DNA of 6,362 nucleotides, taken from the NCBI GenBank assembly GCA_016839665.1, contig JAEOTU010000077.1, positions 1 to 6,362 of the forward strand, given 5' to 3'. Under the pieces are notes generated by a model. That model saw nothing but the letters and a program-made list of their open reading frames with translations. It had not been told where the DNA came from and did no database searches. Source of the stretch: Candidatus Hodarchaeota archaeon (GTDB lineage Archaea; Asgardarchaeota; Heimdallarchaeia; Hodarchaeales; Hodarchaeaceae). Below, in pieces: positions 1 to 6,354 of this stretch (its first letter is position 1; every line of letters starts with the position of its first letter). The position numbers and the translations under genes were made by a program.

Positions 1-74
1 CCGTATCAGCTATTTTTTCTGCAGTCATTTACGTGGTATTTTTATTGCTAAAGGATTTTTTTATTGCGATTTAA
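1..74 (+). CDS. C-terminal tail of a probable membrane protein (partial)
   Basis: The frame starting at base 3 is open from the window edge to a TAA at 72-74. It encodes 23 residues, nearly all hydrophobic, with a single Lys-Asp pair near the end (LLLKDFFIAI). This looks like the last transmembrane helix of a polytopic membrane protein whose body lies to the left. The family cannot be named from so little. AT-rich DNA readily gives hydrophobic codons by chance, so this is tentative. A competing reading is the opposite strand, where an ATG at 28-26 opens a frame running off the edge (MTAEKIADT). It has no visible Shine-Dalgarno. Confidence 0.4.
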   Translation, partial: VSAIFSAVIYVVFLLLKDFFIAI

Positions 75-160
75 CAATTCGATTCATGCGCAATAAAGAT
101 GAATTTCAAAGCAAAAGAAAGCAATAGACATTATTATAGATTTATCAGAGAAACATTCAA

Positions 161-205
161 AAAATCTATTGATTATATCAACACACAATCAATTAATTGT
201 GAAAA
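161..205 (+). promoter_or_regulatory. Probable TATA/BRE promoter with a palindrome, for the metallophosphoesterase
   Basis: An A-rich stretch (about 159-165) like a BRE precedes a TATA-like TTATATCA at 173-180. An archaeal start site about 25 nt further on would fall near 200-206, leaving a leader of about 15-20 nt that holds little besides the Shine-Dalgarno. A perfect 10-bp palindrome, CAATTAATTG (190-199), lies between the TATA-like box and the expected start. It could be a repressor site or chance in AT-rich DNA. Confidence 0.4.
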
Positions 206-207
206 AT

Positions 208-213
208 GAGGTG
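208..213 (+). promoter_or_regulatory. Shine-Dalgarno GAGGTG that decides the start
   Basis: GAGGTG is a six-base match to the archaeal anti-Shine-Dalgarno. It stands 7 nt before the ATG at 221. It overlaps the upstream in-frame ATG at 206, so that ATG is probably not the true start. Beginning at 221 also gives a cleaner signal peptide, with the Arg-Lys-Lys close to the N-terminus. Confidence 0.7.
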
Positions 214-220
214 TTTCTCA

Positions 221-2209
221 ATGTTAACTCTCTCTCGCAAGAAAATAAGCATAATAATTCTAGTCATTTTATTCCCTCTAACTTATTTTAATATTAACTC
301 CACCGTTCGTGCGGAACCGTTTGCGAATGGGCGAGTGAACTGGACTCCAGACGTACCTGGTGTTGGTGATACTGTTACAATCACCTATAACACCTCTGCA
401 TCTGATGCAGTACTCTCTCCTAATTCAACGCAAATATTCCTCATATGGGGTATGTACGTTCCTGACAACCAGTTATTCTCAGGAAAAACCTATGGTGCTG
501 TCGCGCCGTCAATGGGGATGTGGCCCGTTAATTCGACATTATCCCCCTTTAATGTAGTCTCTTATACCGCAGCAAAATCACCAATGATCAATAATACTGC
601 TGTTGGCCTTTGGGAAGTCTCCTTCATCCTGAATGACAAACCCGATTATCTTGTTTTCTATTTCATCGATCAAAGTTCCACTAAAGATGATAATAACAAG
701 AACTATTGGTTTATTGACACTAAATTGAAAACAGCACGCATTCGAGTCATTTCTCCAACAATGAACATTCCTAAAGTCACTCTCCCAGACTCAGAGGTGA
801 TTGTCAAAGTTAATGCCTCCAGTACTGCGACTAGCTGGGCGATCAATCTAGGTGGTGTCGGAGAATCTTTATCTCCCAGTGTTACCCCCACATTTAATGC
901 TGATAGTGATAATCTCTGGAAATTAGTCTTTTCTACTCCTGCTAACCTAGGGCTCTATGACATGAAGGTAAGTGCCTCAATCGGTGGTTCAACGAGTACT
1001 CATACTGAAATAAACTCTCTTAAAATTGTCAAAGCAATTAAAACCTCCTATACATTCGTTGTTCTTGCTGATCCTCAATATCATCGTGATGGTTCAGCAG
1101 GCTATAAATATCGAAATGAGAAGACTGGTATTGGAAATTTCACTGATTTGTTAAAGGAAATAAATCTTATTAATCCAGAATTTATTCTCAATTTAGGAGA
1201 TTTAACAGAATGGACTGATGAAGTAGCTCTCTTAACATATCCCAAATGGTTGGATCTGTACCTAGATAATACTCCAATGGTCTCGATCATTGGTAACCAT
1301 GGTGATTGGGAAGCAACAGCAACAACACCCACCGCTTGGGAGTGGGGATCAGGTAAAGGTGTGTGGTTAGAAATCATTGGTCCGACTCATGGAACTTTTT
1401 GGTATGGTGGCCATGCTTTTGTGCTAGGTGACAGCAGTAGTCGAAACTATGATACACTACCTGAGGAAATGACATATCTTCAAAACGCCCTACAAGCTGT
1501 TAAATCAACCGCAACGATGAAAACACTTTCTATGCATCATCCGTTGAACGACTATGGTGTAACTGGAGAAGAAACGATTCAAGGTAGTTCCGAAGTAAGC
1601 CAAATAAAATCATGGATCAAATCCGCAGGACTTGAAGCTTACTTTCATGGACATACTCATCAAAATAAATATGATGAGGAACAGGGTACAAAACATATTG
1701 GGACAACTGAGGCTGTAGGAGACAATCCAGGGTATCGATTAGTTACAGTTGAAAACAATGAAATAACAAAACTTTCTTACGGCCCTGCTGCTGTTTCCAG
1801 TTACTCGGCCCCCTCGTGGCCTATTAACAAGATTAGAACAACTTATTTAGGGTCTAATGACGGAACAGAGACTAGTACTACAGCGTATTTCTGGAATGGG
1901 CTAAATCACAGCTTAACTGATGCTCATCTACGGTTTAAAATGGATCCAAACAATGACTATGAGGCAACGGGTGGTGAGGTCGTAAACAGCTTCATTGATA
2001 ATGGCCTTCGCGTGGTTGATGTGAATCTAGACGTAAATGCTGAAACTAATCATTCAGTATCACTAAAAATAGCTACTGCCACAACACAAGAAACAAACTC
2101 GACTAGTGCTATTTCATCTACTACTACTGAACCAACACCAGCCACTCCGTTAATTTTCATCTTTCCAGCAATCATCGCATTAGTCATTTTCAGAAAAAGA
2201 AGAAAATGA
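221..2209 (+). CDS. Secreted, surface-anchored calcineurin-like metallophosphoesterase
   Basis: Exported phosphoesterase of 662 aa from the ATG at 221; the frame is also open from an ATG at 206. Residues 1-31 are a signal peptide (RKK, hydrophobic core, likely cleavage after VRA). Residues 32 to about 160 form a beta-rich domain with a DDNNKNY motif recalling CBM25/53 starch-binding modules. About 160-280 looks like an Ig-like sandwich. The metallophosphoesterase domain (about 280-505) shows the metal-binding set: ADPQYH (D284), LGD (D327), GNHGD (N359, H360), MHHP (H439/H440) and GHTH (H478, H480). Gln286 replaces the usual His of DxH, as in CPPED1-like members. A further beta domain follows (about 505-620), then a Thr/Ser/Pro stalk, a 14-residue hydrophobic stretch (644-657) and RKRRK. 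This tail is a sorting or anchoring signal of the PGF-CTERM/Heimdall-CTERM style. Several N-x-S/T sites fit a glycosylated surface protein. The substrate is unknown. Confidence 0.88.
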   Translation: MLTLSRKKISIIILVILFPLTYFNINSTVRAEPFANGRVNWTPDVPGVGDTVTITYNTSASDAVLSPNSTQIFLIWGMYVPDNQLFSGKTYGAVAPSMGMWPVNSTLSPFNVVSYTAAKSPMINNTAVGLWEVSFILNDKPDYLVFYFIDQSSTKDDNNKNYWFIDTKLKTARIRVISPTMNIPKVTLPDSEVIVKVNASSTATSWAINLGGVGESLSPSVTPTFNADSDNLWKLVFSTPANLGLYDMKVSASIGGSTSTHTEINSLKIVKAIKTSYTFVVLADPQYHRDGSAGYKYRNEKTGIGNFTDLLKEINLINPEFILNLGDLTEWTDEVALLTYPKWLDLYLDNTPMVSIIGNHGDWEATATTPTAWEWGSGKGVWLEIIGPTHGTFWYGGHAFVLGDSSSRNYDTLPEEMTYLQNALQAVKSTATMKTLSMHHPLNDYGVTGEETIQGSSEVSQIKSWIKSAGLEAYFHGHTHQNKYDEEQGTKHIGTTEAVGDNPGYRLVTVENNEITKLSYGPAAVSSYSAPSWPINKIRTTYLGSNDGTETSTTAYFWNGLNHSLTDAHLRFKMDPNNDYEATGGEVVNSFIDNGLRVVDVNLDVNAETNHSVSLKIATATTQETNSTSAISSTTTEPTPATPLIFIFPAIIALVIFRKRRK

Positions 2210-2230
2210 CTTCTTTTTCCTTTTTTTCTC
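2193..2230 (+). terminator. Hairpin plus T-run terminator overlapping the stop codon
   Basis: GAAAAAGAAG (2193-2202) and CTTCTTTTTC (2210-2219) are perfect reverse complements. They make a 10-bp stem whose 7-nt loop (2203-2209) contains the TGA stop. A run of seven T follows at 2221-2227, then a further pyrimidine stretch to 2233. The left arm is the purine tract encoding the basic C-terminal tail. The stem is AT-rich and would be weak, but archaeal RNA polymerase terminates on T-runs alone, so termination or pausing here is likely. Confidence 0.55.
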
Positions 2231-2238
2231 TTTAGGAC

Positions 2239-4389
2239 ATGAAATCTTTGGAGAATTCTGAGAAGAGCGCAATTGAAAAGAATTTTCCATTTTCTATTGT
2301 GAGTGAAATTGCTTATCGGGAAAGTAACGCAAAACGATACTATAGACCAGTCTTGACTTTGCATAAATGGTTTGCAAGACGATTGGGTTCTGTTTTTCGA
2401 TCAATTCTCATCTATGCTGCAAAAAAACCATCATTAAAAGAAGGCAATTTTAAGTTGACGAGTGTTGACGATTTTTGGAAAGAATATCTACAAGAACATA
2501 ATTTCCATAATTTATGTGTTCTTGATCCTTTTATGGGAGGAGGAACCACTATCATTGAGGCAATACGTTTAGGTTTTGGAGGAGTCATCGGGGGTGATAT
2601 AAACCCAGTAGCTTGGTTTACTGTCAAGAAAGAGCTTGATGAGGTTAACATAGAAGATATCAAAACAAAATTCGATGAACTTGCTACCAAGCTAAAAACA
2701 GAGCTTCTCAAATACTATGAAACGAGATGTGGGCATTGTTCGCAGCAAGCGGATGTCATGTATTTCTTCTGGGTCAAAGAAATCGAATGCGAACATTGTG
2801 CAGAGACCATACCTCTGTTTCGTAGCTATTTATTTGCATACAAGCGCAAAGATACATCTGAAGCGTATTATATCTGTCCTAAATGTGAGATTGTTTTCCA
2901 AGCAAAAATCCAGAATCTTTTGCAGTGTCCAAAATGTGAAAACAATTTTGAGAAGAAGAGCCACATTGCCAAACGCGGAAGGTATTATTGTAATCACTGT
3001 GATCATACAGGCAAGATTGTGGATGTGAACATAAAACAAGGAAGACCTTCGGAACGATTGTACGCCATCGAATATTATTGTCCTTCATGCAAAACCCGAG
3101 ACTACAAACGAGCTGATACTGAAGATTTTGACCTCTATCAACAAGCTTGTCGAGAACTGAAGTCGATTCAGGATCAGTTACCCCTCCCTCAACAAAAAAT
3201 CCCAATGGGTGCGAAAACTCAGGAGCTACTCAATCACCAAATCCTGTCTTTTATGGAAATGTTTAATGCCAGGCAATTATTATGTCTTGGAAAATTATTG
3301 AGGGAAATTCTTCAAATTCCTGATCAAAATCTAAGGGAATTTTTTTTGATAACGTTTTCTACAGCCCTAGAATATAATAACCTCTTATGTGAATATCATA
3401 GGAAGAATCATTATATTTACAATTTGTTTCGAAAACACGCCTTTCCTGCTACTTTAAATCCTGTTGAGAACAATGTTTGGGGAGCAAAATTAGGTACAGG
3501 AACCTTTAAGAATTTTTTTGCGAAAACTATAAGAATTAAGGAGTTCTGTCAAAAACCATATGAATATTATATAGCCGAGAACGGAGAGGCAAAACGTCAA
3601 CCAATGATTCGTCCCATTGTTGCGAAAACTGTCTCCTCCTATCCTGCGTTGCTAAAAAATCCATCTGAAAGTGTCTATCTTTATTGTGGCTCCTCAGATC
3701 AAATTCAAATTCCTGGTAATAGCATAGATTTAGTCATAACAGATCCTCCTTATTATGATAATGTTCAGTATGCAGAACTATCCGATTTTTACTATGTCTG
3801 GTTACGATTAGGTCTTAAAGACTATTATCCTTGGTTTGGAGCACCTTTAACACCGAAGAAAGCAGAAATAGTGAAAAATGTTAAAATTGGTAAAACAGGT
3901 GAAGATTATCAACAAGGATTGAGTGCAGTTTTCCAAGAGATTTCTCGTGTGCTAAAAACAGATGGGTTATTGATTTTTACTTTTCATCACAAACAACTAA
4001 ACGCTTGGGCGTCGATTGTACAGAGTTTATTAGACAACAAATTCTATATAACAGCAGTTTATCCTGTTCGTGCAGAGATGGAAACAAGTACTCAAATTCG
4101 TGGGAAAAAGAGTATTGAATTTGATGTTGTATTCGTTTGTAGAAAACGACTGAAAGAACCAGAACCAGTAATGTGGGAAGCTTTGCAATCTTCGATTAAA
4201 CACAGTGTAGAAAACAAACTGAAAAGTTTAAGTAGTAATGGTGATATGCTTTCAAAAGAAGATCAAATGGTTGTTCATCTGGGTGTGGGATTGAAATATT
4301 ACACGCAGTATTATCCACATGTTAGCTTTAATGGAAACGCTTTCCCCCTCATTATGGCTTTGGATAATCTGGTCCTGATAAATGATTAA
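2239..4389 (+). CDS. COG1743/DUF1156-like adenine-specific DNA methyltransferase with zinc ribbons
   Basis: Predicted SAM-dependent methyltransferase (716 aa) transferring methyl to adenine N6 in DNA. An N-terminal conserved block, TLHKWFARR (about 40-48), matches the segment before motif I in this family. Motif I is DPFMGGGTT (96-104), followed by GGDINP with D120 as likely SAM-ribose acid. Six CxxC pairs (C164/167, 184/187, 213/216, 230/233, 251/254, 281/284) could form up to three zinc ribbons where a target-recognition domain would sit. A helical region follows (about 290-430), then catalytic motif IV DPPYYDNV (D502-V509). The C-terminal IEFDVVFVCRK strand is also family-like. Motif I before IV with an insert between resembles the alpha-group order. 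The start is bounded by a TAG three codons upstream of the ATG; AGGA is only 1 nt from that ATG, so leaderless translation or a TTG at 2248 is possible. No restriction partner is visible. DNA rather than RNA as substrate is inferred from the family. Confidence 0.87.
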   Translation: MKSLENSEKSAIEKNFPFSIVSEIAYRESNAKRYYRPVLTLHKWFARRLGSVFRSILIYAAKKPSLKEGNFKLTSVDDFWKEYLQEHNFHNLCVLDPFMGGGTTIIEAIRLGFGGVIGGDINPVAWFTVKKELDEVNIEDIKTKFDELATKLKTELLKYYETRCGHCSQQADVMYFFWVKEIECEHCAETIPLFRSYLFAYKRKDTSEAYYICPKCEIVFQAKIQNLLQCPKCENNFEKKSHIAKRGRYYCNHCDHTGKIVDVNIKQGRPSERLYAIEYYCPSCKTRDYKRADTEDFDLYQQACRELKSIQDQLPLPQQKIPMGAKTQELLNHQILSFMEMFNARQLLCLGKLLREILQIPDQNLREFFLITFSTALEYNNLLCEYHRKNHYIYNLFRKHAFPATLNPVENNVWGAKLGTGTFKNFFAKTIRIKEFCQKPYEYYIAENGEAKRQPMIRPIVAKTVSSYPALLKNPSESVYLYCGSSDQIQIPGNSIDLVITDPPYYDNVQYAELSDFYYVWLRLGLKDYYPWFGAPLTPKKAEIVKNVKIGKTGEDYQQGLSAVFQEISRVLKTDGLLIFTFHHKQLNAWASIVQSLLDNKFYITAVYPVRAEMETSTQIRGKKSIEFDVVFVCRKRLKEPEPVMWEALQSSIKHSVENKLKSLSSNGDMLSKEDQMVVHLGVGLKYYTQYYPHVSFNGNAFPLIMALDNLVLIND

Positions 4390-4432
4390 AGTAATACTAT
4401 TCATCCAAAAATTTCTTCGTAATTGGTCGAAT

Positions 4433-4448
4433 AGAAAAAATATTTTCT
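4433..4448. terminator. Bidirectional A/T dyad between convergent genes
   Basis: AGAAAA (4433-4438) and TTTTCT (4443-4448) are 6-bp inverted arms around a 4-nt loop, in the 59-nt gap between the convergent methylase and transporter genes. Each strand carries a T-rich run in this stretch, including six T on the - strand just past the transporter stop. It probably ends transcripts from both sides. Confidence 0.45.
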
Positions 4449-5264
4449 TTAAGCTTCTTCACGTTGGTTTTTTTTCTCATAAATCCAGCGGGTTAGGTAC
4501 ATATGCGGAGTATCGATTATACCAAGAAACCATTTTGTTATTAGCTGACCAACAATAAGAACTAGAATAAATTCGAGGGTAGCTACTTTAATTGAAGCAT
4601 CGAATAAACTCTGAACTGAGGGTAAAATCAGGAAAGCTAAGGGGATAAAGATGATAGAATCTAATCCTAAACTTAAGATATCACTAAAAACATTTCTTAT
4701 CCAGAGATATTTCCACCACTCTTCTTCTTTGTTGGATTTTCGATGAATCCATAAACGAAGCTTATCATAAATCCAAGCGTCAAAACGTTCACTAATGAGA
4801 AAACTAATCCATGATGCTAGAGTTATTGCAGGAACAATAGTAAAAGGGATTAAAGGATCGTCTCCTAATGCTGGAAGGAATCCAGCTAGTATTAAAAGGG
4901 CAACCATAATTACTTGACTGACAAGAGCTATCCAGATCATTTCATATACTGCTTTTCTACCGAATCTTTCATTTACCATATCTGTCACTTGGAGAGTAAA
5001 AGGGAAAACAATTACTCCTACGGGCGCAAAAATAGGTATAATGCCTAAATCAGATAAAAAAGGCCCAACCAGAGGAATTAATTCTAAACCCAGATCAAAC
5101 ATAGCTATTTTTGCTGCAAAAAACTGAGCAAGGGTTAGAAATAAAATGTAAACTCCTATTAATGCACGGGGAGAGTTCGATTCTGCTGTATACCATGCTC
5201 CAACATATGTAATAAGTCCTAATGCAATGAAAACCCCAAAACTGACAATTAATCCTTCTAACAT
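4449..5264 (-). CDS. VUT/YhhQ-family queuosine or archaeosine precursor transporter
   Basis: Integral membrane protein (271 aa) of the COG1738/TIGR00697 family, whose bacterial members import preQ0/preQ1 for tRNA deazaguanine modification. In an archaeon the likely use is preQ0-type salvage for archaeosine, or queuosine. About seven hydrophobic segments are visible near residues 4-24, 33-56, 73-92, 106-129, 141-158, 194-214 and 228-250. Family landmarks are FPxxxxxxD (F87-D95) followed by NERFGRKA (98-105), SFLISERFD (154-162), LWIRN (187-191), LGLDSIIFIPLAF (199-211) and DTPHMYL (251-257). It is longer than typical YhhQ (about 210-240 aa), with an extra N-terminal helix and a charged loop at about 175-185. 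E159 and L199 stand where I recall Gln in the family consensus. The ATG at 5264 has AGAGG at 5279-5275, 10 nt upstream. Direction of transport and exact substrate are inferred from the family. Confidence 0.82.
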   Translation of the reverse strand: MLEGLIVSFGVFIALGLITYVGAWYTAESNSPRALIGVYILFLTLAQFFAAKIAMFDLGLELIPLVGPFLSDLGIIPIFAPVGVIVFPFTLQVTDMVNERFGRKAVYEMIWIALVSQVIMVALLILAGFLPALGDDPLIPFTIVPAITLASWISFLISERFDAWIYDKLRLWIHRKSNKEEEWWKYLWIRNVFSDILSLGLDSIIFIPLAFLILPSVQSLFDASIKVATLEFILVLIVGQLITKWFLGIIDTPHMYLTRWIYEKKNQREEA

Positions 5265-5385
5265 CTTTTATCTGCCTCTGCATCTTATTTTTAGGGAAAA
5301 AACCCAATGAATCCTACTTCTTATCAATACCAATAAGTAATCTCAGGTCTTCTAATATTTATTGGGGGACTTCCTTATAGACTTT

Positions 5386-5460
5386 TTTGACAAATTTTTG
5401 TGAGTTCACGTTCTAATTTTCGAAAAATAAGAGTAAAATTGATTATAAAACTCTGTCAAA
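5386..5460 (-). repeat. Inverted repeat TTTGACA/TGTCAAA enclosing small palindromes
   Basis: Seven-base arms at 5386-5392 and 5454-5460 are perfect reverse complements 61 nt apart. Nested between them are GTGAGTTCAC (5400-5409, 4-bp arms) and the 10-bp palindrome TTTTCGAAAA (5417-5426). In a - strand transcript these could fold into a closed multi-hairpin element, but the arms are short and AT-rich. Confidence 0.3.
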
Positions 5461-5471
5461 CCATTTCTCGT

Positions 5472-5513
5472 CCCTTCCTCTCCCATCCCCACTTTGTGAC
5501 TCCCTCCCTCCCC
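5472..5513 (-). other. G-rich run with G-quadruplex potential
   Basis: On the - strand this 42-nt stretch holds six tracts of three or four G: 5513-5510, 5508-5506, 5504-5502, 5490-5487, 5484-5482 and 5474-5472. The spacers are 1, 1, 11, 2 and 7 nt. Any four consecutive tracts could build a three-tier quadruplex in the DNA strand or in a transporter leader RNA. It is sharply unlike the AT-rich surroundings. The + strand copy is a polypyrimidine tract. Confidence 0.5.
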
Positions 5514-5538
5514 TCATTCCATTGAGGGAATGGCGAGG
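5512..5538. other. Hairpin adjoining the G-rich run
   Basis: CATTCC (5515-5520) pairs with GGAATG (5527-5532) around a 6-nt loop. An alternative longer pairing uses CCTC (5512-5515) with GAGG (5535-5538) and bulges GGC. A run of eight A follows on the + strand (T8 on the - strand, 5539-5546). Its left foot overlaps the first G-tract, so hairpin and quadruplex could compete. Confidence 0.4.
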
Positions 5539-5620
5539 AAAAAAAAGGATTGCTATTTATAAAATGGTTAGTCTACACGACTTTACCGGTTTTTGATTTC
5601 TTTATAAGGACTATATTAAC

Positions 5621-5664
5621 TATATAAATAACTCTATGAAATCTTAGAATTTTCAATGAAAATT
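5621..5664 (-). promoter_or_regulatory. Palindrome beside a TATA-like box, possible operator/promoter
   Basis: AATTTTCA (5648-5655) and TGAAAATT (5657-5664) form a perfect 8-bp-arm palindrome around one central base. On the - strand it lies about 17 nt upstream of TATTTATATA (5630-5621), a position typical of archaeal activator sites. The TATA-like sequence also reads well on the + strand, but no + strand gene follows it. Confidence 0.3.
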
Positions 5665-5754
5665 TTTTCGATTCAATTTTACTGATTATTTCTTCAAATA
5701 GCTATCACAGATTGTGGCATTAGGAATAACTATTAGACACTACAGAAACACGAT

Positions 5755-5793
5755 AAAAAAAGATAATGGAGACTCATTAGGAATACTCTCTCC
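5755..5793 (-). terminator. Likely terminator of the small - strand gene
   Basis: On the - strand GGAGA (5793-5789) and TCTCC (5772-5768) can pair around a 16-nt loop, followed after a few bases by seven T (5761-5755). It begins about 30 nt past the stop codon of the gene ending at 5824. The T-run is the stronger part of the signal. Confidence 0.4.
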
Positions 5794-5823
5794 GTTTAAA
5801 GAATAATTAATGATCCCGTTTTA

Positions 5824-6354
5824 TTATCTAACTTTTTCGATGTACTTTCCCGCTTCGTAGTTTCTTAAATCGATTAGGACCTTCTGAGGGATGTTCTTTA
5901 GTTTAGCTAAGCGTTCAGCCTCAATTCTCAATTTACTTAATTCTTGGGCGAGTTCTTTCATCGCTTCATCGAAGTCTGTGATCAGATAGACATCAACTAG
6001 CTCTGGGCTTTCATGAAAGATTTTAAGTCTAGCTTCAGGGATATAAATCATGCCCCTTCGAATTAGATGAAAAATATTGTTAATGAGCATGGGTGCATCG
6101 TCAGTGGAGCATCCAGTGATAGATATAATAAGATTAAGAGTTTGTCTTTCAGATTGGCGGAATAAACTGACTATCATAGCTTGCCATGCGAGGTCATCTA
6201 ATTTTTGGGCAATCTTGTTAGTTCTCATACAAGTACTTCTTCCAAGGCTCAATATAAAAGATATTCTAGAGAACGCGTTCGAATCTACCATTATTTTTCC
6301 ATTTACATCCGATTTTATTCCCATTTTGATTAGTATGGCTATTTTCGGTATCAT
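5824..6354 (-). CDS. Hypothetical protein, possible winged-helix fold with helical C-terminus
   Basis: Up to 176 aa, soluble, not assignable to a family by eye. The ATG at 6354 is the most upstream possible, because a TAG lies two codons before it (6360-6358). Residues about 55-125 look like a helix-turn-helix followed by a beta wing: a long helix around LAWQAMIVSLFRQ, then TDDAPMLINNIFHLIRRG and strands MIYIP and VDVYLI. Residues 127-176 are charged and helical (EAMKELAQELSKLRIEAERLAKL is coiled-coil-like in part). The first 42 residues look atypical. An internal ATG at 6228 gives a 134-aa protein and lies about 27 nt after a TATA-like TTTTATATT (6259-6251), which would suit a leaderless message. 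A role as a transcription regulator is possible but unproven. An opposing frame at 6077-6361 is less protein-like. Confidence 0.6.
   Translation of the reverse strand: MIPKIAILIKMGIKSDVNGKIMVDSNAFSRISFILSLGRSTCMRTNKIAQKLDDLAWQAMIVSLFRQSERQTLNLIISITGCSTDDAPMLINNIFHLIRRGMIYIPEARLKIFHESPELVDVYLITDFDEAMKELAQELSKLRIEAERLAKLKNIPQKVLIDLRNYEAGKYIEKVR
6251..6260 (-). promoter_or_regulatory. TATA-like box inside the 5' end of the hypothetical gene
   Basis: CTTTTATATT on the - strand sits about 27 nt before the internal ATG at 6228, the spacing expected between an archaeal TATA box and a leaderless start. If used, it makes the real protein 134 aa rather than 176. Confidence 0.25.

Larger units (their letters stand above)
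5265..5823. other. Gene-free 559-nt region; candidate long leader of the transporter gene
   Basis: No credible open frame was found on either strand. Read on the - strand toward the transporter it holds, in order: a terminator-like hairpin for the upstream gene (5755-5793), a 17-bp palindrome (5648-5664), TATA-like boxes at 5630-5621 and 5564-5554, a T8 run (5546-5539), a hairpin (5512-5538), a G-rich run (5513-5472), an inverted repeat TTTGACA/TGTCAAA (5386-5392 with 5454-5460), more TATA-like sequences (5449-5442, 5380-5374, 5363-5353) and the weak inverted repeat CTTAT/ATAAG (5320-5337). CATTAGGAATA occurs twice (5718-5728, 5775-5785). The true promoter cannot be chosen by eye. If the upstream boxes are used, the leader is about 250-340 nt, unusually long for an archaeon. 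Confidence 0.5.

Noticed and set aside
1102..1377. 91-codon antisense frame within the phosphoesterase
   Set aside because: It runs antisense to the catalytic core motifs of a clearly real gene and has no family features.
2717..3205. Overlapping alternative frames of 69-108 codons in the methylase zinc region
   Set aside because: They are by-products of the Cys-rich coding sequence; only the long frame carries ordered motifs.
5265..5600. A preQ1-I or preQ1-II riboswitch before the transporter
   Set aside because: I looked for the short C-rich-loop hairpin with an A-rich tail and did not find a convincing match. A different structured leader remains possible.
5600..5680. A + strand promoter and small gene after the TATATAAATA at 5621
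   Set aside because: The only ATG at leaderless distance opens an 8-codon frame, and no + strand gene follows before the window edge.
5718..5785. Direct repeat CATTAGGAATA, two copies 57 nt apart
   Set aside because: An 11-bp repeat with only two copies in AT-rich DNA is weak evidence for a functional element; noted only in the gap description.
6271..6295. A GTTCGAATCT stretch resembling a tRNA T-loop
   Set aside because: The flanking five bases do not pair into a T-stem, and no D-arm, anticodon arm or acceptor stem was found. It lies inside the - strand coding frame.
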